Of a stretch of 25,568 nt of DNA, positions 7,300-13,843 are shown in pieces; positions within the stretch are counted from its first letter, which is position 1, and each line of letters begins with the position of its first letter. The notes under the pieces were generated by a model. The model had not been told where the DNA came from and ran no database searches. It saw nothing but the letters and a program-made list of their open reading frames with translations. The translations under genes were made by a program, and so were the position numbers. Origin of the DNA: DATKRB01 sp036501425 (GTDB lineage: Bacteria; Actinomycetota; Acidimicrobiia; Acidimicrobiales; RAAP-2); the NCBI GenBank assembly GCA_036501425.1, contig DASYAI010000024.1, positions 1 to 25,568 on the forward strand. Reading direction: 5' to 3'.

Positions 7300-7500
7300 C
7301 TACAGCGCCAAGGCGTACATCGCGCCGACCAGCAGCGAGCCGAGTGCCGTGCCGGCGAGTGCCCGGGTGGCGAGCCGGTCGTCTCGACCGAGAACGATCA
7401 GTTGACCCAGCACGATGGCTTCGTTGGCGGCCCGGAGGAAGCCATCGGTATGCCAGGGAGTGCTGAGGGACACGACGACCGCCTGGTCGGGCGCTGCCAA
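7300..7500 (-). CDS. Possible small membrane protein (66 aa)
   Basis: A 66-aa open frame from a TTG at 7500. Its C-terminal third (ALAGTALGSLLVGAMYALAL, 47-66) could be one transmembrane helix; the N-terminal part (VVVSLSTPWHTDGFLRAANE) looks like an ordinary globular strand-helix sequence. Third codon positions are mostly G or C, as in real genes nearby. No family is recognised. The ribosome-binding site is poor (AGGA too close to the TTG), and a later GTG at codon 10 is an alternative start. It lies downstream of the solute-binding-protein gene on the same strand. Confidence 0.4.
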   Translation of the reverse strand: MAAPDQAVVVSLSTPWHTDGFLRAANEAIVLGQLIVLGRDDRLATRALAGTALGSLLVGAMYALAL

Positions 7501-7564
7501 GTCCTGATCGTCAACGACTGATCGTCGCCGACGGCATGTTGCGGGCGTCGCCGGCCCAAGCGAC

Positions 7565-8647
7565 CTACAGCGGGTACTTGACGCTCTCGACGCCGCGCAT
7601 CTCCCGCAGCACGAGGTAGTCGGGACCCTTGAGGGCGGTGCGCTCCCACGGCCCGAAGCCGAGCACGGTCCTCGAGCCGCCGAGGGCGGCCGGCACCTGC
7701 TGGATCCGCTCGAGTCCCTCCTTCACGCCTTCGGGGGTGTGCACCGTGGCGTAGCGGATGCCGAGGACGGCCAGGGTGGCCAGGTCCCACATGCAGGCGG
7801 CGAAGGACGTGAACGGGCGGCTGCCGCGGCGAGCCTCGAAGCGGTCCAGGACCGTACGGAACGTCTCGTTGTCCTCGTCCACCTGGTCCACGTAGACCCA
7901 ACCGCTCATCTCGCGGCGCTCGTCGGGCGACTTGGCGTAGAAGTGCATGCCGGCGCTGGTGGTGAACCGGGGCGGGTCCCATCCGATCCGGGTGAGGGCC
8001 CTGGACAGGTCGAGGAGCACCGCGCCGAAGCCCAGGTAGACGAGGGCGCTGGGGTTGGCCGCTGCCGCGGCTTGCGCCTCCGCCTGCAGATCGTCGGCGA
8101 CCGGCGAGCACTTGGCGTCCTGCACGATGGTCAACCCCGACCGCTCGCACTCCTCTTCGAAGTACTCGAAGAACTCGGCGCCGATGGGGGAGCGGTCCCG
8201 GATGACGGCCACCCGGCGCAGGCCCCGCCGCGCCATCGCTCGGGCGATGAGGGGACCGTCGCCGTAGAGCGCGCCGAGCTGGTAGTGGAACCCGTACTCT
8301 CCGCGGGAGCGGGTCGTCCCCGGATAGTTGATCGTGGGCACCCGGCGCTGTTCGAAGTGGGGGACGACCGCGATGCAGTTGTCGGTGATCCCGGGCCCGA
8401 TCACGAGCAGAGCTCCGGCGTCCGCGAGCTGGTTCCAGGCGTCGACCACCCCCTTGGCCGATCCCAGGGGCAGGCCCCGACCGGCCGCGAACACCGTCTC
8501 GACCGGGCGGTCCAGCTCACCCGTCTCGAACGCCTCGTCGAAGCGGAAGCGCAGCAGCGCTCCGGTCCCCTGCTCGAACGAGTCGCGGTCGCCGTCGGCC
8601 CCGTCGCTCAGGATGCCCACCGTGAACGGTTGCAGGTTCTGCGGCAT
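7565..8647 (-). CDS. ABC-type solute-binding protein (Leu/Ile/Val-binding, type I fold) lacking a signal peptide
   Basis: A 360-aa protein of the Peripla_BP_6 type. FTVGILSDGADGD opens lobe 1, ALLVIGPGITDN and RVPTINYPGT are the usual ligand-pocket strands, and RRVAVIRDRSPIGAEFFEYF starts lobe 2. ALVYLGFGAVLLDLSRAL follows, and then TTSAGMHFYA. Normal members are exported lipoproteins that feed ABC permeases. This one begins directly at the first strand, with no hydrophobic segment or lipobox Cys, and has GGGGAGG 5 nt before its ATG, so the start looks secure. It is therefore probably a cytoplasmic ligand-binding protein. It sits 12 bp downstream of an SDR gene in a two-gene operon; no permease or ATPase is nearby. 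A role in binding a substrate or product of the SDR is inference. Confidence 0.85.
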   Translation of the reverse strand: MPQNLQPFTVGILSDGADGDRDSFEQGTGALLRFRFDEAFETGELDRPVETVFAAGRGLPLGSAKGVVDAWNQLADAGALLVIGPGITDNCIAVVPHFEQRRVPTINYPGTTRSRGEYGFHYQLGALYGDGPLIARAMARRGLRRVAVIRDRSPIGAEFFEYFEEECERSGLTIVQDAKCSPVADDLQAEAQAAAAANPSALVYLGFGAVLLDLSRALTRIGWDPPRFTTSAGMHFYAKSPDERREMSGWVYVDQVDEDNETFRTVLDRFEARRGSRPFTSFAACMWDLATLAVLGIRYATVHTPEGVKEGLERIQQVPAALGGSRTVLGFGPWERTALKGPDYLVLREMRGVESVKYPL

Positions 8648-8659
8648 ACCAGCCTCCCC

Positions 8660-9532
8660 TCAGGCCGGGTCGACCTTGGGCCGGACGATGCCCTGGGCGC
8701 GGAGGTCGCCGATGAGTGCGCCCTGCTCGAGGATGTTACCGGTGACCTCCGGCGGCTGGCTGGCCAACCAGCAGATCACCTGGGCCGGAGCCTCTTCGAG
8801 CTCATTGGCCGAGTAGTCGGCGTTGGGCAGCGTGAAGCGGTAGGCCGGGGTCGCCGCGGCGACGCCCAGGGCGTTGACGCTGATGCCCTTGCCCCGCATC
8901 TCCTGCGCCAGACCCACGGTGAAGCGGTTGAGCGCCGCCTTGGAGGTGCCGTAGGCGAGCAGGCTGTCGCCGAGGCCCTGCCCTGCCTCCCCGAAGCTGG
9001 CTTCGCCCATCCGCAGCGGTCCGCCACCCCCTTCGACGTTGGTGGCCATCGCCGTCGGGTCTTGTTGCACCTGCCCCGCCCCCGAGGAGATGTTGACGAT
9101 CCGGCCGTCCCCCCGTTCGAGCATCTGGGGCAGGAAGGCCTTGGCCAGCATCACCGGCCCGAGCACGTTCACCTTCAGCAGGATCTCCCAGCGCTTGACC
9201 GTGAGCTCGAGGAACGGTGCGACGTAGGACACGGCGGCGTTGTTGACCAGGATGTCGCAGCGACCGAAGGTCTCCATCGTCCGCTCGTACGCCGACTGGA
9301 CGTCCTCGGCGAGCGACACGTCGCCGCGCAGGGCCAGCGCCCGCACCCCGTAGGACTCCACCTTCTCGGCTGTCGACTCGACCGTCCCGGCGAACACGCG
9401 GTGCGGACTGTCGGCCGTGCTCTTGGCCATCACCACGACGTCGGCGCCCAGCCGGGCGAACTCGTAGGCGGTGTACTCGCCGATCCCCCGGCTGGCTCCG
9501 GTGACCAGGGCGACCTTGCCTGTGAAGTCCAT
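8660..9532 (-). CDS. Short-chain dehydrogenase/reductase with an insertion
   Basis: A 290-aa NAD(P)-dependent SDR. The nucleotide site is TGASRGIG (11-18), DVS (71-73) supports the cofactor, and NNAAVS (97-102) is the family NNAG-like motif. Catalytic residues are Ser149/150 in NISSGAG and the YxxxK pair Tyr194/Lys198 in AYGTSKAA. In classical SDRs Ser and Tyr are about 12-13 residues apart; here they are about 44 apart, because a Gly-rich stretch (about 153-190, with NVEGGGGPLRMGEASF) is inserted next to the active site. The start is the ATG at 9532, with AAGGGG/AAGG just upstream; the open extension to 9613 is rejected. It is the first gene of an operon with the solute-binding protein. Substrate unknown. 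Confidence 0.92.
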   Translation of the reverse strand: MDFTGKVALVTGASRGIGEYTAYEFARLGADVVVMAKSTADSPHRVFAGTVESTAEKVESYGVRALALRGDVSLAEDVQSAYERTMETFGRCDILVNNAAVSYVAPFLELTVKRWEILLKVNVLGPVMLAKAFLPQMLERGDGRIVNISSGAGQVQQDPTAMATNVEGGGGPLRMGEASFGEAGQGLGDSLLAYGTSKAALNRFTVGLAQEMRGKGISVNALGVAAATPAYRFTLPNADYSANELEEAPAQVICWLASQPPEVTGNILEQGALIGDLRAQGIVRPKVDPA

Positions 9533-9721
9533 CCTTGCCCCTTCCCCCGGGCCGGCACCCGATGCCCGGTCCTGCACCAGCGGCCGAGCGTAGCGGGCGC
9601 CGCGAGGAAGCACCCGGCAGTGGGGGTTTCACCCCGCGGCCGACGGGTAGGGCCCCGTCGTTCGCCTGGACGGAGAACGACGAGACGGGAGCGGTGGTCG
9701 CATGGCGGGAGCAGGGGTCGC

Positions 9722-9883
9722 ATGGTGAAGGTGCTGCTCGTGCTGCTCTGCCTGGTGCTGCCCTTCCTTGCCGTGCTCCTGAAGGAAGGCCCGAGCCTGA
9801 AGGTCCTGTGGGCCTTTCTGCTGCAGCTCTGTGGGCATGTGCCCGGGGTCGTCTACGGGATCTACGTCGTGGTGCACGACTGA
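9722..9883 (+). CDS. Pmp3/YqaE (UPF0057) family proteolipid
   Basis: A 53-aa membrane protein with two hydrophobic helices. Helix 1 (VLLVLLCLVLPFLAVLL, 4-20) ends in the family turn KEGPS, and helix 2 (VLWAFLLQLCGHVPGVVYGI, 28-47) carries the conserved G-x-x-P-G-x-x-x-x-x-Y pattern. This fits the Pmp3/YqaE family of stress-induced small membrane proteins that affect membrane potential and salt or cold tolerance. The ATG at 9722 has AGGGG 4-5 nt upstream. The next gene, a STAS regulator, starts 6 nt after the stop, so the two are probably co-transcribed; this pairing suggests a general stress regulon. Confidence 0.85.
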   Translation: MVKVLLVLLCLVLPFLAVLLKEGPSLKVLWAFLLQLCGHVPGVVYGIYVVVHD

Positions 9884-9889
9884 AGGGAC

Positions 9890-10231
9890 ATGGCACCGTC
9901 AGGACCCTCGCCGTTCGCCGTCGTCGTCTCGCTCGACGACCTCGACCCCGGAGCCGTGCTGGTCACGGCCTCCGGCGAGATCGACGTGGCCACGGCCCCG
10001 CGGGTGCAGGCAGCCATCCTCGCCCAGCTCGACGGCAGACCGGTCGACGTGGTGGTCGACCTGTCGGCGGTCAGCTTTCTGGACTCCTCGGGCATCTCGG
10101 CGCTGATCCGTGCCCGTCGTCGGGTGGGGGAGGTCGGTGGAACGCTCAGGCTCCGCAATCCGCAGCCGAAGGTCCGACGGGTGTTGCAGATCACGGGCGT
10201 GGAGCAGGCCTTCGTCATCGAGACGGGGTGA
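9890..10231 (+). CDS. STAS-domain anti-sigma factor antagonist
   Basis: A 113-aa single STAS domain. VLVTASGEIDVATAPRVQAA (23-42) and VDVVVDLSAVSFLDSSGIS (52-70) are the two signature blocks. The canonical phosphorylation motif D-S-S-G is intact at 65-68. By family analogy (SpoIIAA/RsbV), the unphosphorylated form binds an anti-sigma kinase and frees a sigma factor, and phosphorylation of the serine switches it off. No kinase or sigma gene is in the window. It follows the Pmp3-like gene by 6 nt, and AAGGG overlaps the end of that gene, so the two form an operon. The C-terminal half (GGTLRLRNPQPKVRRVLQIT, 90-109) is typical. It differs from the other STAS gene in the window, which lacks both serines. 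Confidence 0.92.
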   Translation: MAPSGPSPFAVVVSLDDLDPGAVLVTASGEIDVATAPRVQAAILAQLDGRPVDVVVDLSAVSFLDSSGISALIRARRRVGEVGGTLRLRNPQPKVRRVLQITGVEQAFVIETG

Positions 10232-10268
10232 CGGTCCCGCGAAGTCCCGAAACTAGAGTGACTTGATC

Positions 10269-10358
10269 ATGCATCGACCAGACAGCCCGCCTCGGTTTCC
10301 CGGCCCGACCGAGGAGCGAGGCGCCACGAGCATGACGGACACCGACCGGCAGCCGTAG
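10269..10358 (+). other. Possible upstream ORF before the PanE-like gene
   Basis: A 29-codon frame (ATG 10269 to TAG 10358) preceded 9 nt earlier by TAGAGT (10254-10259), a good -10 box. It is in the same frame as the PanE-like gene and stops 9 nt before its GTG. It may be a leader peptide, or simply the 5' untranslated region. The codons do not resemble a known peptide. Confidence 0.25.
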
Positions 10359-10367
10359 CGGCTCGAC

Positions 10368-11378
10368 GTGCGGTACATCATCTACGGAGCCGGGGCAGTG
10401 GGTGGCGCGATCGGCGGGCGGCTCGCCCGTGCCGGCCACGACGTCACCTTGATCGCTCGGGGTGCCCATCTCGAGGCTCTTCGCACGGGGGGGCTGCGAC
10501 TGGTCACGCCGGACGAAGACCTGCATCCCGTCGTGGCAGTGGCCGGATCACCGGCCGAGGCGGCACCCGAGCCTGGTGACATGGTGGTCCTGGCGATGAA
10601 GGCCCAGGGAACCGAAGCGGCCTTGGGCGAGTTGGAGGCGGTCGCGGGGGCCCAGGTTGCGGTGGTGTGCGCCCAGAACGGTGTGGACAACGAGCGGATG
10701 GCGGCGCGCCGGGGCTTCGCCACGTACGCCATGTGTGTCGTGATCCCGGCCACGCATCTCGAGCCGGGCGTGGTCCATCTCCACGCGGCGCCGGTGGCGG
10801 GCATCCTCGACGTCGGTCGCTACCCGGGCGGCACCGACGCCACCGCCGAGCGGCTGGCGGCCGATCTGCGGAGCGCCGCGTTCGAGTCCCGGGCCGACGG
10901 CGAGATCATGCGATGGAAGTACGCCAAGCTGCTGAACAACCTGGGCAACGCGCTCGACGCGGCCGTTGGCGCCGGCAGCCGCCGCAGCGACCTGTTCGGT
11001 CAGGCCCTGGCCGAGGGTGCGGCGTGCTACGAGGCCGCAGGCATCGACTACGCCCGCCCCGACGAGGACCTCGACCGACGTGCAGCCATGTCGCCGCTGC
11101 GGGCCGCCGGCGGCGTGGCGCACCAGGGGAGCTCTTCGTGGCAGAGCCTGGCGAGGAGCACCGGCACCATCGAGGCCGATTGGCTCAACGGGGAGATCGT
11201 CCTGCTCGGCCAGCTCCACGGCGTGGCCACCCCGGTGAACGAGGTGTTGCGCCGGGTGGCCAACCGCATGGCCCGCCAGCGCCTCGCCCCCGGGTCGTTG
11301 TCCCTTCGGGCGATCGAGGAGGAGGTGCGCCAGTTCGAGCGGGGCGGGGCAGCCGGGGCGAACAGGGGCACTGCATAA
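10368..11378 (+). CDS. Ketopantoate reductase (PanE/ApbA) family oxidoreductase
   Basis: A 336-aa protein starting with the NADPH-binding loop YGAGAVGGAIGGRLA (6-20). Further family features are DMVVLAMKAQ (71-80), AQNGVDNE (102-109) and the catalytic-helix motif MRWKYAKLLNNLGNAL (181-196), where Lys184/Lys187 and Asn190/191 align with the ketopantoate reductase active site. The late S-S-S-W-Q-S-L motif (256-262) followed by IEADWLNGEIVLLGQLHGVATPVN split over 269-292 is the C-terminal substrate lid. Family enzymes reduce 2-dehydropantoate to pantoate for coenzyme A. Many genomes have several paralogues acting on other 2-keto acids, so the exact substrate is unsure. The start is the GTG at 10368, which fits the fold exactly. 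Just downstream lies a TauD-like pseudogene. Confidence 0.9.
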   Translation: MRYIIYGAGAVGGAIGGRLARAGHDVTLIARGAHLEALRTGGLRLVTPDEDLHPVVAVAGSPAEAAPEPGDMVVLAMKAQGTEAALGELEAVAGAQVAVVCAQNGVDNERMAARRGFATYAMCVVIPATHLEPGVVHLHAAPVAGILDVGRYPGGTDATAERLAADLRSAAFESRADGEIMRWKYAKLLNNLGNALDAAVGAGSRRSDLFGQALAEGAACYEAAGIDYARPDEDLDRRAAMSPLRAAGGVAHQGSSSWQSLARSTGTIEADWLNGEIVLLGQLHGVATPVNEVLRRVANRMARQRLAPGSLSLRAIEEEVRQFERGGAAGANRGTA

Positions 11379-11379
11379 A

Positions 11380-11701
11380 TTCAGCGGCCACCCCGGGGAC
11401 GGGACCTACAACCGGCCGCCGGTGACCGCGACGATCGAGCTGCCGGTCGTGCGGACCCATCGCCACACCGCTCGCAAGGGCCTCCTCATCAGCTCCTCGG
11501 CCCTCGGGCTCAGCGGGGTCACCGACGCCGAGGGCAACGCGCTCCTTCCATTCTCCTGGCCCACGCCGCCTCCCCCAACTTCACCGTCGGCTTCGGCTGG
11601 AAGCCGGGCGACTTCGTGATCTGGGACAACCAGGCCACCTGGCATTACGCGGTCAACGACTACGACGGTCCCTGGCGTACCGCAAGGTCATCGGAGGCTG
11701 A
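11380..11701 (+). pseudogene. 3' remnant of a TauD/TfdA-family 2-oxoglutarate dioxygenase
   Basis: Three reading frames must be joined to recover the end of a TauD-like protein. Frame 1 (from 11380) gives TIELPVVRTHRHTARKGLL and then GVTDAEGNALL. After a shift near 11545-11555, frame 2 gives LLAHAASPNFTVGFGWKPGD, then WDNQATWHYAVNDYDGPW. After a second shift near 11675, frame 3 gives YRKVIGG and a TGA at 11699-11701. The xPxVRTHxxTxRKxL and GDxxIWDNxATxHYAVND motifs are characteristic of alpha-ketoglutarate-dependent taurine/2,4-D dioxygenases, and the last metal-binding His (in WHYA) is kept. The N-terminal two thirds, with the HxD pair, are absent. It is therefore broken by truncation plus two single-base shifts. 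It begins directly after the PanE-like stop codon and ends about 50 bp before the IS481-like element. Confidence 0.8.
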
Positions 11702-11749
11702 CCCCGACGTCGGCCGGCGAGAACGGCCGGCGAGCGGGATCGGCCGGGC

Positions 11750-11765
11750 AGCGAGCGGGTGACGG
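11750..11765. repeat. Left copy of the 16-bp direct repeat flanking the IS element
   Basis: AGCGAGCGGGTGACGG is identical to 13057-13072 and abuts the outer end of the left terminal repeat. It contains the last 12 nt of the tRNA-Gly gene (as seen on this strand), so it is a partial tRNA end stranded on the far side of the element. Confidence 0.85.
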
Positions 11766-11792
11766 TGTCTGCGTTCAGGACATAGGAGACCG
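11766..11792 (+). repeat. Left terminal inverted repeat of the IS element
   Basis: Starts TGT and contains TCAGGACATAGGAGACCG, matching the right end with few mismatches and a 2-nt gap. Confidence 0.7.
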
Positions 11793-11830
11793 CCGGCCTC
11801 GGGGATGTGTCAAGACATAGGAGACCGCCG
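11780..11830 (+). repeat. Duplicated 16-mer in the left subterminal region
   Basis: ACATAGGAGACCGCCG occurs exactly at 11780-11795 and 11815-11830, 35 bp apart, immediately upstream of the transposase gene. It is a candidate pair of transposase-binding sites. Confidence 0.8.
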
Positions 11831-11847
11831 AGGCGAGGGGTGCTCCT

Positions 11848-12992
11848 ATGGACATGGGTCGATTCCTGATCGAGACGCACCTTCGGACGGGACGGCCGAT
11901 CAAGGAGCTGGCGGCTGCGCACGACGTGAGCGCCAGCTGGCTGTTCAAGCTCCTGCGCCGCCACCGCCTGGACGGACCCGAGGGCCTCGCCCCCCGGTCG
12001 CGGCGGCCCCATGGATCCCCGACCAGGACCACCGACCGCTTCAGCGACGAGATCGTGGCCCTGCACAAGGAGCTGGCCGACGACGGCCTCGACGCCGGCG
12101 CGGTGACCATCCAGTACCACCTGGCCCAGCTCCACCGTCAGCCGCCGTCGGTCTCCAGCGTCTTTCGGGTGCTCAAGGCCCGGGGCTTCGTCACCCTCGA
12201 GCCCCACAAGCGCCCCAAGAGCTCCCTGCACCGGTTCTGCGCCGACCTGCCCAACGAGTGCTGGCAGGCCGACATGACCCACGTGACGCTGGAGAACGGC
12301 GAGGTCTACGAAGTCTTGAACATGATCGACGACCACTCCCGGTTGTGCGTGGCATCGAGGGCCATGGGGGTGGTGAAAGCCCCCGACGTGGTCCGGGTTC
12401 TCCACCAAGCGGCCGAGACCTGGGGCTATCCCGCCTCGTTCCTCTCGGATAACGGGCTCATCTTCAGCACGAAGCGCCACCACCAGGTGGCCGTGGTGAC
12501 CGAGCAGGAGCTGTTCGCACTGGGCATCGAGGCCAAGCACTCGCGGCCCTACCATCCCCAGACCTGTGGGAAGGTCGAGCGCTTCCACCAGACGATGAAG
12601 AGGTTTCTCGCCGCCCAGGAGGGCGTCTGCACCAAGAAGCAGCTCCAGCGAGAGCTTGACCGCTTCGTGACCTACTACAACCAGGTGCGGCCGCACCGGG
12701 GCATCGGGCGCCGGACCCCGGCCGCTCTCTACGGCGCTCGGGAGAAGGCCGGGCCGTCTCCCTCGTTCGTGCAGGTGGGCCAACGCTGCGCTTGGACCGG
12801 GTGGACCGGTCCGGGCGGGTGACGCTGCGCCACCGGGGACGCCTCCACCACCTGGGCATCGGCAATGCCTACGCCGGCTGGCGCATCGCCATGCTCGTCG
12901 ACGGGCTCGACATCGAGATCGTGGGCCTCGACGGCTCACCACTGCGGCGCCTGGTCCTTGATCCGACCACGGACTACCAGCGCATCGGTTGA
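11848..12992 (+). pseudogene. IS481-family DDE transposase, frameshifted
   Basis: The main frame (11848-12822) starts at an ATG with AGGGG 7 nt upstream. It has an N-terminal helix-turn-helix (RPIKELAAAHDVSASWLFKLL, split over 16-36) and an rve/DDE integrase core. Catalytic residues are Asp142 in CWQADMTHV, Asp201 in FLSDNGLIF and Glu244 in GKVERFHQTMKRFL. YHPQTCGKVERFHQ and VRPHRGIGRRTPAALYGAR are hallmark IS481 motifs. The frame then runs into unrelated residues and stops at 12822. The usual IS481 C-terminus (RVDRSGRVTLRHRGRLHHLG ... LVLDPTTDYQ) continues in another frame from about 12780 to the TGA at 12990-12992. A one-base indel around 12770-12790 explains this. The catalytic core is complete, so activity is not excluded, but the C-terminal domain is lost from the main frame. 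Confidence 0.85.
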
Positions 12993-13027
12993 CGACGAGA
13001 ACCCTGGTCTACGATGTCTCGCGACAT

Positions 13028-13056
13028 CGGTCTCTCCGATGTCTTGAGACATCACA
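13028..13056 (-). repeat. Right terminal inverted repeat of the IS element
   Basis: Read on the minus strand it starts TGTGATGTCTCAAGACATCG, pairing with the left end at 11766-11792 and even better with the inner left copy at 11803-11830. Confidence 0.7.
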
Positions 13057-13060
13057 AGCG

Positions 13061-13132
<72 letters not shown>

Positions 13133-13279
13133 GCGGCGCCGAGACGCGGCGGCAACACTCTAGGTCGGCGGTCGCGACGCTCGGGTCCTGAGGTCGGAGC
13201 GCCACGGAGCCAGGGCCAGGGGCCACGAGGCCGGGGCCGCCTCGCTCGGACGGCGGTCGGCACCGGCCCGGCGCCGGTC

Positions 13280-13285
13280 TACGGT
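13280..13285 (+). promoter_or_regulatory. -10 box (TACGGT), likely leaderless
   Basis: TACGGT lies 7 nt before the GTG start of the truncated haemoglobin gene; no ribosome-binding site is seen. Confidence 0.45.
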
Positions 13286-13292
13286 CACAGGG

Positions 13293-13658
13293 GTGGAGAG
13301 CCTCTACCAGCGGGTCGGCGGTGACGACTTCTTCTCGCGCCTCGTCGAGCGGTTCTACGAGGGCGTGGCCGGCGATCCCGTCCTTCGACCGCTCTACCCG
13401 ACCGATCTGACCGCCCCCCGCGAGCACCTGGCCGCCTTTCTGGTGCAGTACTGGGGCGGTCCTGCCACCTACAGCGAGCAGCGGGGCCACCCCCGGCTCC
13501 GGCTCCGGCACGCCCCCTTCGTGATCGGCGATCTCGAGCGGGTCGCCTGGCTGCGTCACATGACCGATGCGGTGCAGGGGAGCGGCGCGCCACCCGACGT
13601 CCAGCAGGAGCTGCTGGCCTACTTCGACCTGGCCGCCCGCTCGCTGCTGAACGCCTAA
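13293..13658 (+). CDS. glbO: Group II truncated haemoglobin (HbO/GlbO-like)
   Basis: A 121-aa 2-on-2 globin. Recognisable blocks are YQRVGGDDFFSRLVERFYEG (5-24), DPVLRPLYP (28-36), FLVQYWGGPATYSEQRGHPR (49-68) and LRHAPFVIG (71-79). Expected haem-pocket residues are present: Tyr22 at B10, Tyr35 at CD1, proximal His73 at F8 and Trp86 at G8 (AWLRHM). The Tyr-CD1/Trp-G8 pair is typical of group II proteins, which bind oxygen tightly and are linked to peroxide/NO defence or respiratory support. The length is as expected. It starts with GTG at 13293, and a -10 box 7 nt upstream suggests a leaderless mRNA. It stands alone between tRNA-Gly and a MerR gene. Confidence 0.93.
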   Translation: MESLYQRVGGDDFFSRLVERFYEGVAGDPVLRPLYPTDLTAPREHLAAFLVQYWGGPATYSEQRGHPRLRLRHAPFVIGDLERVAWLRHMTDAVQGSGAPPDVQQELLAYFDLAARSLLNA

Positions 13659-13683
13659 CCAGGGCGCCGTGATCACTCGACCG

Positions 13684-13729
13684 CCCGGCCGCGGGCGAAC
13701 CGGGGCCCTACCGGCCCCGATCGGCCGGG
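13684..13729 (+). terminator. Nested hairpin after the haemoglobin gene
   Basis: An outer stem CCCGGCCG/CGGCCGGG (13684-13691 with 13722-13729) encloses an inner stem CGGGGCC/GGCCCCG with a 5-nt loop (13701-13719). It lies 26 nt after the stop; no T-tract. Confidence 0.45.
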
Positions 13730-13807
13730 TGCCGCGAGCCGTCGGAAGTGTCAGACCCAGCCAAGGTTCTTGGTCCCGCTCGACCGCTTCGGAGGGCTCG
13801 GGCCGCT

Positions 13808-13813
13808 TATGAT
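13808..13813 (+). promoter_or_regulatory. -10 box (TATGAT) of the MerR gene
   Basis: TATGAT lies 31 nt upstream of the ATG at 13844, leaving a short leader that contains GGAG 5 nt before the start. No clear -35. Confidence 0.4.
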
Positions 13814-13843
13814 CGTCCCGCACGTTTGATGGCTGGAGTGCCG

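Larger units (their letters stand above)
11766..13056 (+). mobile_element. IS481-like insertion sequence (about 1291 bp)
   Basis: The element is bounded by TGT...ACA ends and imperfect inverted repeats (11766-11792 against 13028-13056, sharing TCA(A/G)GACAT(A/C)GGAGA). Exact 16-bp direct repeats flank it. It carries one transposase gene of the IS481 type, interrupted by a frameshift. Each end contains a second, inner copy of the terminal motif (11803-11830 on the left, 13009-13030 on the right). The right flank is the 3' end of tRNA-Gly. IS481-family target duplications are usually shorter, so 16 bp is long but within what could be expected of the family's variable duplications. Confidence 0.85.

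Noticed and set aside
7739..9721. Long plus-strand frame upstream of, and in frame with, the Pmp3-like gene
   Set aside because: Antisense to the solute-binding protein and SDR; only its last 53 codons (9722-9883) are a real gene.
11653..12942. 429-codon minus-strand frame across the IS element
   Set aside because: Antisense to the transposase, whose DDE residues are evident on the plus strand.
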